Positions 32,105 through 40,814 of a DNA stretch of 64,000 bases are shown here, one piece after another. Position 1 is the stretch's first letter; each line of letters starts with the position of its first letter. The notes beneath the pieces are model-generated. The model did not search any database. It was not told the origin of the DNA and saw only the letters and a program-made list of their open reading frames with translations. The position numbers and the translations under genes were made by a program. Origin of the DNA: Rhizobium aethiopicum (GTDB lineage Bacteria; Pseudomonadota; Alphaproteobacteria; Rhizobiales; Rhizobiaceae); the NCBI RefSeq assembly GCF_014197535.1, contig NZ_JACIFV010000023.1, forward strand, positions 40,288 to 104,287, written 5' to 3'.

Positions 32105-33582
32105 TCGTACTGCTCCCGGTATTTGCGCACGATGTAGAGCGCATAGATGTTGAGGCAAAGCGTGATGCAGAACAGCGTGATGCCGAGCGCAAAGGCAACC
32201 AGCGTCTGCGGCGAGGTGAACTCAAGGTCGCCCGTAAGCTGGTTGACGATCTTGACGGTCACCGTGGTCATCGGCTCGAAAGGGTTGATCTGAATGCGGG
32301 CGGCAACACCGGCGGCCAGCACGACGATCATAGTTTCGCCGATGGCGCGCGAGGCGGTCATCAGCAGCGCGCCGACGATGCCGGGAAGGGCTGCCGGCAG
32401 GACCACCTTCTTGATGGTTTCGGAGCGTGTGGCTCCGAGACCGAGCGAACCGTCACGCAGCGCCCGCGGCACGGCGGTGATGATGTCGTCCGACAGCGAG
32501 GAGACGTAGGGGATCAGCATGATGCCCATGACGATACCTGCGGTCAGAACACTCTGCGCCTGGATGAAGTTCGAATAGTTGCCGGAGAGCAGGCCGCTGA
32601 TCTGCGCCGAGAAATCGCGCAGGAAGGGGCCGACGGTGACGAGCGCGAAGAAGCCGTAGACGATCGTCGGGATGCCGGCGAGCACTTCGAGCAGCGGCTT
32701 GGAGACGCCGCGCAGCTTCGGCGAGGCGTATTCGGCCATGTAGATGGCGGCAAAGAGACCGACCGGCACGGCGACCAGCATGGCGACGAGGCCGATATAA
32801 AGCGTGCCGAGCAGGAGCGGGATCAGGCCGAACTGGCCGAAGGACGAGCTGCCGGCGCCAGCAAAACGCGGATCCCAGACGGTGCCGAAGAAGAAGTCGG
32901 CGGCGGGGACGGCGGCAAAGAAGCGGACGGCTTCCGACAGCATGGAGAGCACGATGCCGATCGTCGTCAGGATGGCGATCGAAGAGGCAAGCAGCAGGCC
33001 CCAGAGCATGACGCGCTCGACGCGGTTGCGGGCGCGGAAGCGCGGCGCGATGGCGCGCAGCGCGTAAAAGGCGCCGGCAACGGCCAGGATGAAGACGATC
33101 GCGGTCATGGCGAGGCGGCTCGTCATGCTCATGGAATTGAGCGTCTTGGCGGCCTCGACCATGTAAGGCTGCGGCTGGCCGGCGAGCGGCACGCCCTTTT
33201 CGCTGAGCTTGGCCTGCAAGGCGGCCGGATCCTTTGCCACCGCGGCGGCTTCGTCCGATGTCAGCATCGTCAGGCCGCGCGCGACCGTCGCCACCATCGA
33301 ATAACTCAGATCCTGTTCGACTGCGGCCTGAGCCTTGACGTCGGCAGGGAAAGCGCCCCGAACCGAGGACTGGATGATGCCGGGGCTGACGGAGAGCCAG
33401 ACGCAGAGGACGATGAGGGCGGGAAGAACCGCCCAGATCGCGGCATAGGCGCCGTAATAGGCCGGCCGGGAATGCAGTGCGGAGGACCTGCCTCCAGCAA
33501 GGGCCGCGGCACGGCCGCGCGCGACCAGATAGGCGGCGGCGCCGATCACCACAAGGCACAGAAGTATGACGGATGTGCTCAT
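32101..33582 (-). CDS. pstC: Phosphate ABC transporter permease PstC (long form)
   Basis: A 493-residue permease, longer than the roughly 320-residue enterobacterial protein. Extra N-terminal TM segments and a periplasmic stretch (about 60-150) precede the permease core, which includes LGLGATRSETIKKVVLPAAL. It pairs with PstA in the membrane. It is separated from pstS by 167 bases that contain a strong hairpin. Confidence 0.93.
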   Translation of the reverse strand: MSTSVILLCLVVIGAAAYLVARGRAAALAGGRSSALHSRPAYYGAYAAIWAVLPALIVLCVWLSVSPGIIQSSVRGAFPADVKAQAAVEQDLSYSMVATVARGLTMLTSDEAAAVAKDPAALQAKLSEKGVPLAGQPQPYMVEAAKTLNSMSMTSRLAMTAIVFILAVAGAFYALRAIAPRFRARNRVERVMLWGLLLASSIAILTTIGIVLSMLSEAVRFFAAVPAADFFFGTVWDPRFAGAGSSSFGQFGLIPLLLGTLYIGLVAMLVAVPVGLFAAIYMAEYASPKLRGVSKPLLEVLAGIPTIVYGFFALVTVGPFLRDFSAQISGLLSGNYSNFIQAQSVLTAGIVMGIMLIPYVSSLSDDIITAVPRALRDGSLGLGATRSETIKKVVLPAALPGIVGALLMTASRAIGETMIVVLAAGVAARIQINPFEPMTTVTVKIVNQLTGDLEFTSPQTLVAFALGITLFCITLCLNIYALYIVRKYREQYE

Positions 33583-33711
33583 TCGTTACGTCCCCAGGCC
33601 CGTGGCCCCCAAAAAGCGCGGGCGGCTTCATCAGCCTGCCTTCGGCTTCCAATCATGGAGAAGGAATTCAACCCTGCAGCGGAAAGACCGGCACACAGGG
33701 ACATAAATGAT

Positions 33712-33742
33712 GCCGGCGCGGGCTTTGAAGCACCGCGCCGGC
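33712..33742 (-). promoter_or_regulatory. Strong hairpin between pstS and pstC
   Basis: GCCGGCGCGG and CCGCGCCGGC form a perfect 10-bp stem, with an inner GCTT/AAGC helix. It begins 7 bases after the pstS stop and lacks a U-run. It probably protects the pstS 3' end or partly terminates, giving more PstS than permease. Confidence 0.6.
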
Positions 33743-33749
33743 AAAGTCA

Positions 33750-34784
33750 TTACATGGACTTACCGGCTTCGACGTCCTTGCGGATCGCATCACGCTCGGC
33801 ATCCGGAGCGGCAACGAGGCCGTATTCGGCCAGCGGGCCGTCGGGGCCGATCATCTGGTCGGATACGAAGAAGTTGACATATTCCTTCAGGCCCGGAACG
33901 GCGCCGAGATGTGCCTTCTTGACGTAGAAGAACAGCGGGCGGGAAACCGGATAGGTGCCGTTGGCGATCGTTTCGGTGGACGGAACGATACCGTTCACGC
34001 TGGCGACCTTCAGCTTGTCGGCGTTGTTTTCATAGAAGGAAAGGCCGAATACGCCGACGCCGGTCTTGTTGGCGGCGATGCGTGCGAGGGTTTCCGGATA
34101 GTCGCCGTCGATGTCGACTGCAGCGCCGTCCTTGCGGACTGCGACGCAAGCCTTGGTCTGGGCGGCCTTGTCGGAGATTTCCTTGGCGATGACGTCGAGA
34201 GCGCCCGAAGCCTTGCAGCCGGCGGCAAGGACGTTCTGTTCGAAGACTTCGCGCGTGCCGTGCTTTTCGCCCGGGATATAGGCGGCGATATCAACAGCCG
34301 GGAGCTTCGGATTGACTTCCGACCACTTCTTGTAGGGGTTGGCGACGAGCTTGCCGTCGACGACGACCTGGGCAGCGAGGGCCTTGTAGATGTCGGCCGG
34401 AACGTAAGCGACATCAGGGTTGGACGAGTCGGTTGCGAAGACGATGCCGTCATAACCGATCTTGACTTCCTGGATGTCGGTCACGCCGGCAGCCTTGCAG
34501 GCTTCGGCTTCGTTCTTGTTGATCGGACGCGAAGCATTGGCGATGTCGATGGTGTCTTCACCCACGCCCTTGCAGAATTCCTTCAGACCAGCGCCCGTGC
34601 CGCCGGATTCGACGACCGGGGTCTTGAAGTTGGTGAAGGTCTCGCCGAAGGACTCGGCAACGATCTTGGCGTAAGGCAGGACGGTGGACGAACCAGCGAT
34701 CTGGATCTGGTCGCGAGCGACAGCTGCGCCAGCGAAAGCGGCAGTTGCAGCGAGCGCGGCAACGGTGAGCTTGAAGGTGTTCAT
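33750..34784 (-). CDS. pstS: Phosphate-binding protein PstS
   Basis: A 344-residue periplasmic protein with signal peptide (MNTFKLTVAALAATAAFAGA, cleavage near AVA). Phosphate-site segments are IQIAGSSTVLPYA, ESGGTGAGLKEFC and YIPGEKHGTREVFE. It delivers phosphate to PstCA. Three Pho-box repeats lie 108-136 bases upstream of its start. Confidence 0.95.
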   Translation of the reverse strand: MNTFKLTVAALAATAAFAGAAVARDQIQIAGSSTVLPYAKIVAESFGETFTNFKTPVVESGGTGAGLKEFCKGVGEDTIDIANASRPINKNEAEACKAAGVTDIQEVKIGYDGIVFATDSSNPDVAYVPADIYKALAAQVVVDGKLVANPYKKWSEVNPKLPAVDIAAYIPGEKHGTREVFEQNVLAAGCKASGALDVIAKEISDKAAQTKACVAVRKDGAAVDIDGDYPETLARIAANKTGVGVFGLSFYENNADKLKVASVNGIVPSTETIANGTYPVSRPLFFYVKKAHLGAVPGLKEYVNFFVSDQMIGPDGPLAEYGLVAAPDAERDAIRKDVEAGKSM

Positions 34785-34891
34785 TAGAAATCTCCCGCAT
34801 TGGGCTTGTGTGAGTAAGGCCTATCGAGAGGCCCTCGCAGTGCCTTTTTTCATCGGCGGGACTCTCTTAACGCTGTAAGCACCGTCCTTTT

Positions 34892-34920
34892 ATGTCAAAC
34901 TCGTGAAACATTTGTGACAC
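34892..34920 (-). promoter_or_regulatory. Pho box with three half-sites upstream of pstS
   Basis: On the minus strand the half-sites GTGTCAC, GTTTCAC and TTGACAT are separated by exactly 4 bases (AAAT, GAGT), giving the 11-base period of PhoB sites. The position upstream of pstS fits activation under phosphate limitation. Confidence 0.8.
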
Positions 34921-35103
34921 GTTATATATTTGTTTTTTAATCATAAATTTTATTGAATCCGCCTGAACATGTCGGCTGATGGCAAAGTTTGGATCGGCTC
35001 TCGACCTGGCATTGTAAAATTGATCGCGCACGGCCCTTCGGTTGCTGGATGCCTCCTGGCCTTTCCCGCCTGCGTTCTTTCATTCAGGTCCGCCCGTGGG
35101 ATT

Positions 35104-35245
35104 TGCCCCTCATCCGCCTGCCGGCACCTTCTCCCCGCACGCGGGGCGAAGGGGGCGTGCCGCGACCTCTCAGTTCCTCGCAGGCCTCTCATAGGGCATG
35201 TCCCCTCGCCCCGTCATTACGGGGAGAGGGTTAGGGTGAGGGGCA
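35104..35245. repeat. Interspersed palindromic repeat, copy 2
   Basis: Bounded by TGCCCCTCA and TGAGGGGCA, this is the most complete of three copies here. It lies between the DUF559 gene and the pstS promoter region. Confidence 0.8.
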
Positions 35246-35265
35246 AATCGCACGGCACGCCATCG

Positions 35266-35667
35266 CTAATTGCCCACAGCCGGAAAGAACCGCAGATCCG
35301 TTGCCTCGACGCGTGCCGCCAGCCGCCCGTCGCAGATTGCAACGATCGTCTCCAGCACGGAGGGCAGCGCGCTCAGCACGTCTACATTCCGGAAACGAAC
35401 CACCGACCAGCCATTGTTGGTCATGAAAGTATCGCGAATTCCATCCCGCCGATTGTCCGCATGTTGGCTGCCGTCGATCTCAATGACGAGCCGCAGTTCA
35501 CGACAGGCGAAATCTGCAAAATAGGGGCCGATCGGTAATTGCCGGACAAACTTGTGTCCGTTGAGCCGGCGGTCGCGCAGCTCGTGCCACAATTTACCTT
35601 CTGCGTCGTTGTCCGATTGGCGCAGTGATCGTGCTCGGGCGGTGGTTTTTGGCTTGGCGCCTCTCAT
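35266..35667 (-). CDS. DUF559 / Vsr-like endonuclease-domain protein
   Basis: A 133-residue protein of the DUF559 family, which has a restriction-endonuclease (Vsr-like) fold. LWHELRDRRLNGHKFVRQLP, YFADFACRELRLVIEIDGSQH with the Asp/Glu metal site, and RFRNVDVLS are visible. A biological role is unknown. It sits between phoR and pstS, interrupting the usual phosphate cluster, and is next to an interspersed repeat, suggesting a later insertion. Confidence 0.82.
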   Translation of the reverse strand: MRGAKPKTTARARSLRQSDNDAEGKLWHELRDRRLNGHKFVRQLPIGPYFADFACRELRLVIEIDGSQHADNRRDGIRDTFMTNNGWSVVRFRNVDVLSALPSVLETIVAICDGRLAARVEATDLRFFPAVGN

Positions 35668-35682
35668 CGAAATCGCTCCGCC

Positions 35683-36936
35683 TCAGAAGCGCACCGTAAA
35701 ATCGGTGCCCTTGCCGACTTCGGACTTGACGATCAGCCGGGCGCGGTGGCGGGTGAGGATATGTTTGACGATGGCAAGGCCGAGGCCGGTGCCTTTCTTC
35801 GAGCGACTGTCCTCGATGCTGACGCGATAGAAGCGTTCGGTCAGACGCGGCACGTGCTCGGCCGGGATGCCCGGCCCCTTGTCGACGATGCTAACTTCCA
35901 CGGGCGCTCCGGCGCCGTTCTTCAGCCAGACATCGACGGTCTTGCCTTCCTGGCCATATTTGCAGGCATTCTCGATCAGGTTCTCGAACACCTGGACAAG
36001 CTCGTCGCGATCCCCCAGCACCTCCACTTTTCCGTCCGGCAGATGCAGGTTGATGTCGACGCCGACATCCCTGGCGAGTGGCACCAGCGAGTCGCGGACA
36101 TGGCCGAGCAGCGGCACAAGGTCAACCTTCTCGTCCGGCGCGATGTGCGATTTCAACTCCAGGCGGGAGAGCGACAAGAGGTCATCGACCAGCCTGCTCA
36201 TGCGCGTCGCTTGATCGAGCATGATGCCCAAAAACTGGGCCTGCGCCTTCTGATCGTTCTTCGCCGGACCCTGGATGGTCTCGATGAAGCCGCGCAGCGA
36301 AGCAAGCGGCGTGCGCAGCTCATGGCTGGCATTGGCGACGAAATCCGAACGCATGCGGTCGATGCGGCGGACCTCCGATATATCGCGGAAGGACAGGATG
36401 AAAAACCGCTCCGGCTCTCCGTCCGCCTGGAATTCGACAGGCGCGCTGCGGACGATGTAGACGCGTTCGGACGGGAGCCGCTCGGCATGCTCGATCTGGT
36501 TCGGCGCATTGGTGGCGATGGTTTCGCGCACCATGTCGAGCACGCCGGGCGAGCGCAGCCGGGCCGATATATGGGCGCCGAGCGCCACCTCGCCGAAGGC
36601 CTTTTCGGCGGCGCGGTTCTGGAACAGCACCGAGGCGTCGTCCGACAGCACCATGGCGGGGATATCGAGCCCGGCAAGTGTCGCGGAAATGTCAGGCAGG
36701 CGGCTTGGCGGCGCTTGCGGCTCCGCCTCCACCGGCTCGACGGGTTCCGCCTTGAGGACGGGCGCCTCATTGAACAGCGCGGTCAAGATCATGACGAGCA
36801 GGAGAACGAGCACGACCCACTTGTTCATCCCGGCGGCAAGGGCGGCTAGCGCGCTGAGGATGGCCGCAAGCAGTACCGGCCGTTCACGCCGGATGCGCGC
36901 CAGCAGGCTTTTTCTCCAGGGGGTTTCGTCTTGCAA
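35683..36936 (-). CDS. phoR: Phosphate regulon sensor kinase PhoR
   Basis: A 417-residue kinase with two N-terminal TM segments (about 18-55), a PAS domain (about 85-190), the phospho-His in ASHELRTPL, N-box LIENACKYG, G1 VDKGPGIP and G2 GTGLGLAIVKH. It phosphorylates PhoB when Pst signals phosphate lack. It is divergent from ppk2, with a partial Pho box in the shared promoter region. Confidence 0.93.
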   Translation of the reverse strand: MQDETPWRKSLLARIRRERPVLLAAILSALAALAAGMNKWVVLVLLLVMILTALFNEAPVLKAEPVEPVEAEPQAPPSRLPDISATLAGLDIPAMVLSDDASVLFQNRAAEKAFGEVALGAHISARLRSPGVLDMVRETIATNAPNQIEHAERLPSERVYIVRSAPVEFQADGEPERFFILSFRDISEVRRIDRMRSDFVANASHELRTPLASLRGFIETIQGPAKNDQKAQAQFLGIMLDQATRMSRLVDDLLSLSRLELKSHIAPDEKVDLVPLLGHVRDSLVPLARDVGVDINLHLPDGKVEVLGDRDELVQVFENLIENACKYGQEGKTVDVWLKNGAGAPVEVSIVDKGPGIPAEHVPRLTERFYRVSIEDSRSKKGTGLGLAIVKHILTRHRARLIVKSEVGKGTDFTVRF

Positions 36937-36989
36937 CTGGGCCTCGCGGCGTCGATTCGTTTTTCTTTATATTGAACTCTGCCTGATAG

Positions 36990-37006
36990 CGACAATTCAT
37001 GACAGA
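36990..37006 (-). promoter_or_regulatory. Weak Pho-box-like site between phoR and ppk2
   Basis: On the minus strand CTGTCAT is a perfect half-site, followed by TGTCGCT one base closer than the standard 11-base period. The location between two phosphate-related divergent genes is the main argument for it. Confidence 0.3.
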
Positions 37007-37144
37007 AGTTTTCGGCTGGCGCCGCTCAAGCGAAAGACTGCAGCACAGCTTCAAGAAAAATCGCCGGGCTAGAGCGAAAGATTTGATTTTCAACGGCAAA
37101 TATGTTCGCCTGCGGCAAGAGGACCACCAGCGCAGGAGGAGCAT

Positions 37145-38026
37145 ATGGGCGAGGCTGTCGAAAGCAGGGCCGTGGAGCTCGATATCCACGGCAAGAAGCG
37201 CATCTTCGACGTCGATGATCCGGTGCTGCCGGACTGGGTGGAGGAAAATGCGCTGGAGTCCGGCGGCTTTCCCTACAAGAAGAAACTCAATGAGGAGGAC
37301 TATCTGGAGCAGCTCACAAAGCTGCAGGTGGAACTCGTCAAGGTGCAGTTCTGGCTGCAGTCGGCGGGCAAGCGTGTGATGGCGCTGTTCGAGGGGCGCG
37401 ACGCGGCCGGCAAGGGCGGCGCGATTTCGGCCTCCTCGGCGCATATGAACCCGCGCCTTGCGCGCGTCGTCGCGCTCGCCAAGCCGACCGAGCGCGAGCA
37501 GGGGCAATGGTATTTCCAGCGATATGTCGCGCAGTTCCCGACCGCAGGCGAATTCGTGCTGTTCGACCGCTCCTGGTACAATCGCGCCGGCGTCGAACCG
37601 GTCATGGGGTTCTGCACGCCGCAGCAATATGAAGGCTTCCTCAACCAGGCGCCGCAGCTCGAAAAGATCATCGCCCATGAGGGCATCTTCCTCTTCAAAT
37701 TCTACCTCGATATCGGCCGGGAGATGCAGCTCAAGCGTTTCCATGATCGCAGGCACGATCCGCTGAAAGTCTGGAAGCTTTCATCGATGGATGTCGCGGC
37801 GCTGACGAAATGGGGCGATTACAGCGAAAAACGCGACCGAATGCTGAGGGAAACCCATAGCGATTTCGCGCCATGGACGGTCATTCGCGCCAATGACAAG
37901 CGGCGCGCGCGTCTGCAGCTCATTCGTCACATGCTCGACAGGATGGACTATGACGGCAAGGACAAAGCGGCGCTCGGCGAGATCGATAAGGAGATCATCG
38001 GCTCGGGCCCCGGCTTCCTGAAATAG
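37145..38026 (+). CDS. ppk2: Polyphosphate kinase 2
   Basis: A 293-residue PPK2-family enzyme with Walker A FEGRDAAGKGG, Walker B and lid residues in LFDRSWYNRAGVE, and WKLSSMDVAALTKWGDYSEK. The family moves phosphate between polyphosphate and nucleotides. The ATG follows AGGAGGAG. Being next to phoR, it links polyphosphate turnover to the phosphate regulon. Confidence 0.92.
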   Translation: MGEAVESRAVELDIHGKKRIFDVDDPVLPDWVEENALESGGFPYKKKLNEEDYLEQLTKLQVELVKVQFWLQSAGKRVMALFEGRDAAGKGGAISASSAHMNPRLARVVALAKPTEREQGQWYFQRYVAQFPTAGEFVLFDRSWYNRAGVEPVMGFCTPQQYEGFLNQAPQLEKIIAHEGIFLFKFYLDIGREMQLKRFHDRRHDPLKVWKLSSMDVAALTKWGDYSEKRDRMLRETHSDFAPWTVIRANDKRRARLQLIRHMLDRMDYDGKDKAALGEIDKEIIGSGPGFLK

Positions 38027-38050
38027 GTCGTCGGACGGCGAAAAGCCGCG

Positions 38051-39250
38051 TCACTGCCCCGGCAGGATGCGAATCGCGAACAGGTTGATGCCGCGCGCCT
38101 TGCCGTCGAGATCGCTGTTGATGACAAGCGTACCGGGCGAATTCGGCGCGAGCGAGCGGTCGAAGCTTACCTGCAGCAGCGCATCCGACTTTTCGCGGGT
38201 GACGCTGAAGCGATGGCGGGCGCAATTGCCGAGCGATTGAAAATTGCATTCGACCGAAACCTGCGTCGGCTCGTCGGTGGTCGATTGCAGCGTCAGGGCG
38301 ATGGTCGAGGATTTGCCGGCAAGCTGCTGTAGGACCGAGGCGGGTACGCTGACGGAGATATTGCCGTCAGCCGCACCGCTTTCGGAAATCAGGCGCACGG
38401 CGGGGCCGTCGTTCTCGGTGATGTTTTCGATGCGCGCCCGCGGACCACTTTTGATCTTGTCGGCTTCATCGGGCTTGAACACCGGGATCCAATCGGCCGA
38501 AAAGCTGTTCTGCGGATCGATGGTCACCGGCTGATCGGTGTGGGTGGCAGCATTATCGGCGCTGTCGTCGTTGCCGGTGAAATCCTCCGGCTGGGTGCTG
38601 GCCGGCGGATTGGCGACGCTGGTGTCGCGCTCGGCCGCCGTCAGGAGCAGGCCCGACGTATAGGCCCACCAGGCGCCGATGCCGATGAAGGCGAGCAGCA
38701 CACACCAGACGAGAAGCCTCGAAAAGAACTTGCGCGGCTTGCGGCGGCCGGCCGCCCGCTCCGGGCGGAAATCCATGTTGGCGGCGCGCTGGCCGCGCGC
38801 GAGCCGCTCCTCGCCGAGCGGGGCAGCCGAGAGATGATCGGCGGTGCTCGCATGCACGTCGTCAAGGGGCGACTCGTCGCTGCGGTGCATGATCACGTCG
38901 GGGCCACGGGTCTCGCCCGCCGCCACCGGGCTGTCGATCAGGCTGTCGATATCGGCCACATCCCCGCGGTGAGCCGGCGGTGCCGGCATGTCGACGACCG
39001 GCGGCACCGGCACTTCAGGCGGTCTCTGGCGCGGATGTAGTCGGTCTCGCTCCTCGCTTTCGATGGCGTGGATGGTGGTTTCCAGACGATGGCGGTGATG
39101 GGCGACGGCCTCGGCATCGGTGATATCCTGCTTGCGCAGGCCGGCTTCCAGCGCCTGGCGGGCCGACTGGTAGATCCTCGCTCGAACCTCCGGATTGTCG
39201 CGATCGGCATTTTCGAGCGCTGTTCTGATGGCCGTTTCTAATCCGCTCAC
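38051..39250 (-). CDS. Conserved single-TM hypothetical protein
   Basis: A 399-residue protein. Residues 1-70 are helical and charged (LETAIRTALENADRDNPEVR, RHRLETTIHAIESEERDRL). A proline/acid-rich linker follows, then one TM helix near 182-202 (SRLLVWCVLLAFIGIGAWWA). The C-terminal beta-rich domain (about 250-399) has ARIENITENDGPAVRLISES and two cysteines. It looks like an inner-membrane protein with a periplasmic sandwich domain. No family name is recognised. Confidence 0.75.
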   Translation of the reverse strand: MSGLETAIRTALENADRDNPEVRARIYQSARQALEAGLRKQDITDAEAVAHHRHRLETTIHAIESEERDRLHPRQRPPEVPVPPVVDMPAPPAHRGDVADIDSLIDSPVAAGETRGPDVIMHRSDESPLDDVHASTADHLSAAPLGEERLARGQRAANMDFRPERAAGRRKPRKFFSRLLVWCVLLAFIGIGAWWAYTSGLLLTAAERDTSVANPPASTQPEDFTGNDDSADNAATHTDQPVTIDPQNSFSADWIPVFKPDEADKIKSGPRARIENITENDGPAVRLISESGAADGNISVSVPASVLQQLAGKSSTIALTLQSTTDEPTQVSVECNFQSLGNCARHRFSVTREKSDALLQVSFDRSLAPNSPGTLVINSDLDGKARGINLFAIRILPGQ

Positions 39251-39496
39251 GTCAAGTCCTTCACTTCGAACCCGGCATCGGACTGCCGTCCCTGCCGTTC
39301 TCCATCAAAATTCGGTAGCGGCAAGCGCGGCAAACCGCAAGCCTTGCAGCCCCGCCGGTCGCTGATCGGCGGCGATAATCGCCAGCTTTCGCGGCTCCCA
39401 GGCCCTACCCTCTTCATTCGCGCCTGATATATCCGCGTGAAATCGACGAAGGCGTGGCGGCCGCTCTTTTATCGGCTTTTCTTCTCTGTTATGAGA

Positions 39497-39518
39497 TTGA
39501 CGTTTTCGTAAACGTCAA
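39497..39518. promoter_or_regulatory. Palindromic operator candidate before flavin oxidoreductase gene
   Basis: TTGACGTTT and AAACGTCAA are perfect 9-bp arms around TCGT, ending 15 bases before the ATG at 39534. A repressor bound there would block the ribosome site or start point. The sequence recalls MerR-type sites of branched-chain or fatty-acid catabolism genes, but that link is only a guess. Confidence 0.55.
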
Positions 39519-39533
39519 TGCGAGCGGTAAACC

Positions 39534-40493
39534 ATGGCCCTGCCCCCGATCCTCAAGGACAAACTCAGACTGCCGGTGATCGGCTCGCCGCTCTTCATCA
39601 TCTCGCATCCGGCGCTGACCCTGGCGCAATGCAAGGCGGGCGTCGTCGGCGCCTTCCCCGCGCTGAACGCCCGGCCGGAAAGCCAGCTCGACGAATGGCT
39701 GGCCGAGATCACCGAGGAACTCGCCCGCCACGACGCCGCACATCCGGAACGGCCGGCCGCACCCTTTGCCGTCAACCAGATCGTCCACATGTCGAACAAG
39801 CGGCTGGAGCACGACCTCTCGCTCTGCGTCAAATACAAGGTGCCGATCGTCATCTCCTCGCTCGGCGCCGTGCCCGAGGTCAACGCCGCCGTGCATTCCT
39901 ATGGCGGCATCGTGCTGCACGACATTATCAACAACCGCCACGCCCACTCGGCGATCCGCAAGGGTGCGGACGGGCTGATCGCGGTGGCATCAGGCGCCGG
40001 CGGCCATGCCGGCACGCTGTCGCCCTTCGCACTCGTCCAGGAAATCCGCGAATGGTTCGACGGGCCGCTGCTGCTTGCCGGCGCAATCGCGACCGGCGGC
40101 GCCATCCTGGCCGCGGAAGCGATGGGCGCCGACATGGCCTATATCGGCTCGCCCTTCATCGCAACAGAGGAAGCGCGCGCCGCGCCCGCCTACAAGCAGG
40201 CGATCGTCGACGGCGCAGCCACCGACATCGTCTACTCCAACTATTTCACCGGCGTGCACGGAAACTATCTGAAGCCCTCGATCATCGCCGCCGGCATGGA
40301 TCCCGACAACCTGCCCGTCGCCGATCCCTCGAAGATGGATTTCGAGCAGGCGACCGGCGGCGCCAAGGCCTGGAAGGACATATGGGGCAGCGGCCAGGGC
40401 ATCGGCGCCATCAAGGCGGTGGAGCCGGTGGCAAATCTCGTCGACCGGCTGGAGGCCGAATACAAGGCCGCCCGCACGCGGCTCGCGCTCTGA
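39534..40493 (+). CDS. NAD(P)H-dependent flavin oxidoreductase / nitronate monooxygenase family
   Basis: A 319-residue TIM-barrel flavoprotein. LPVIGSPLFIISHPALTLAQ, AVASGAGGHAGTLSPFAL (the FMN phosphate loop) and GAIATGGAILAAEAMGADMA are typical of the 2-nitropropane dioxygenase/NMO group. It likely oxidises nitronates or acts as an FMN reductase; the natural substrate is uncertain. A perfect palindrome sits just before the start. Confidence 0.87.
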   Translation: MALPPILKDKLRLPVIGSPLFIISHPALTLAQCKAGVVGAFPALNARPESQLDEWLAEITEELARHDAAHPERPAAPFAVNQIVHMSNKRLEHDLSLCVKYKVPIVISSLGAVPEVNAAVHSYGGIVLHDIINNRHAHSAIRKGADGLIAVASGAGGHAGTLSPFALVQEIREWFDGPLLLAGAIATGGAILAAEAMGADMAYIGSPFIATEEARAAPAYKQAIVDGAATDIVYSNYFTGVHGNYLKPSIIAAGMDPDNLPVADPSKMDFEQATGGAKAWKDIWGSGQGIGAIKAVEPVANLVDRLEAEYKAARTRLAL

Positions 40494-40610
40494 AGGTCTT
40501 TCACAGCCTCTCTCTTTTTTACCAAAGGCATGACAGGGTGCTTGAAATCTTCAGACAATGCCTGTATCAGCGCCATGCAAATCGCAGGCCGCACGCTTCG
40601 GCCGCCAAAT

Positions 40611-40686
40611 GCCGCTTTAGCTCAGTCGGTAGAGCACATCATTCGTAATGATGGGGTCACGTGTTCGAGTCACGTAAGCGGCACCA
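40611..40686 (+). tRNA. tRNA-Thr (anticodon CGT), integration target
   Basis: Acceptor stem GCCGCTT/AAGCGGC, D-loop CAGTCGGTA, anticodon loop TTCGTAA, T-loop TTCGAGT and an encoded CCA. The 3' part from 40641 on is repeated exactly at 58418, so the element integrated here without breaking the tRNA. Confidence 0.95.
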
Positions 40687-40691
40687 AAAAC
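40641..40691 (+). repeat. attL (51-bp direct repeat)
   Basis: Begins ATTCGTAATGATGGGG inside the tRNA anticodon arm and ends ACCAAAAAC, 5 bases past the CCA. It is identical to 58418-58468. Confidence 0.93.
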
Positions 40692-40814
40692 TTCAACAAA
40701 ATTAATAAGATATCGTTTCAGGTGCGGAACGTTTCGCACCGCGCGCTGCCTAGGGGGAAAATCTGGGGGAAAATTGGCTTTCCGGTTTCCCCGGCCTTGT
40801 GTCATTCTTCCCCC

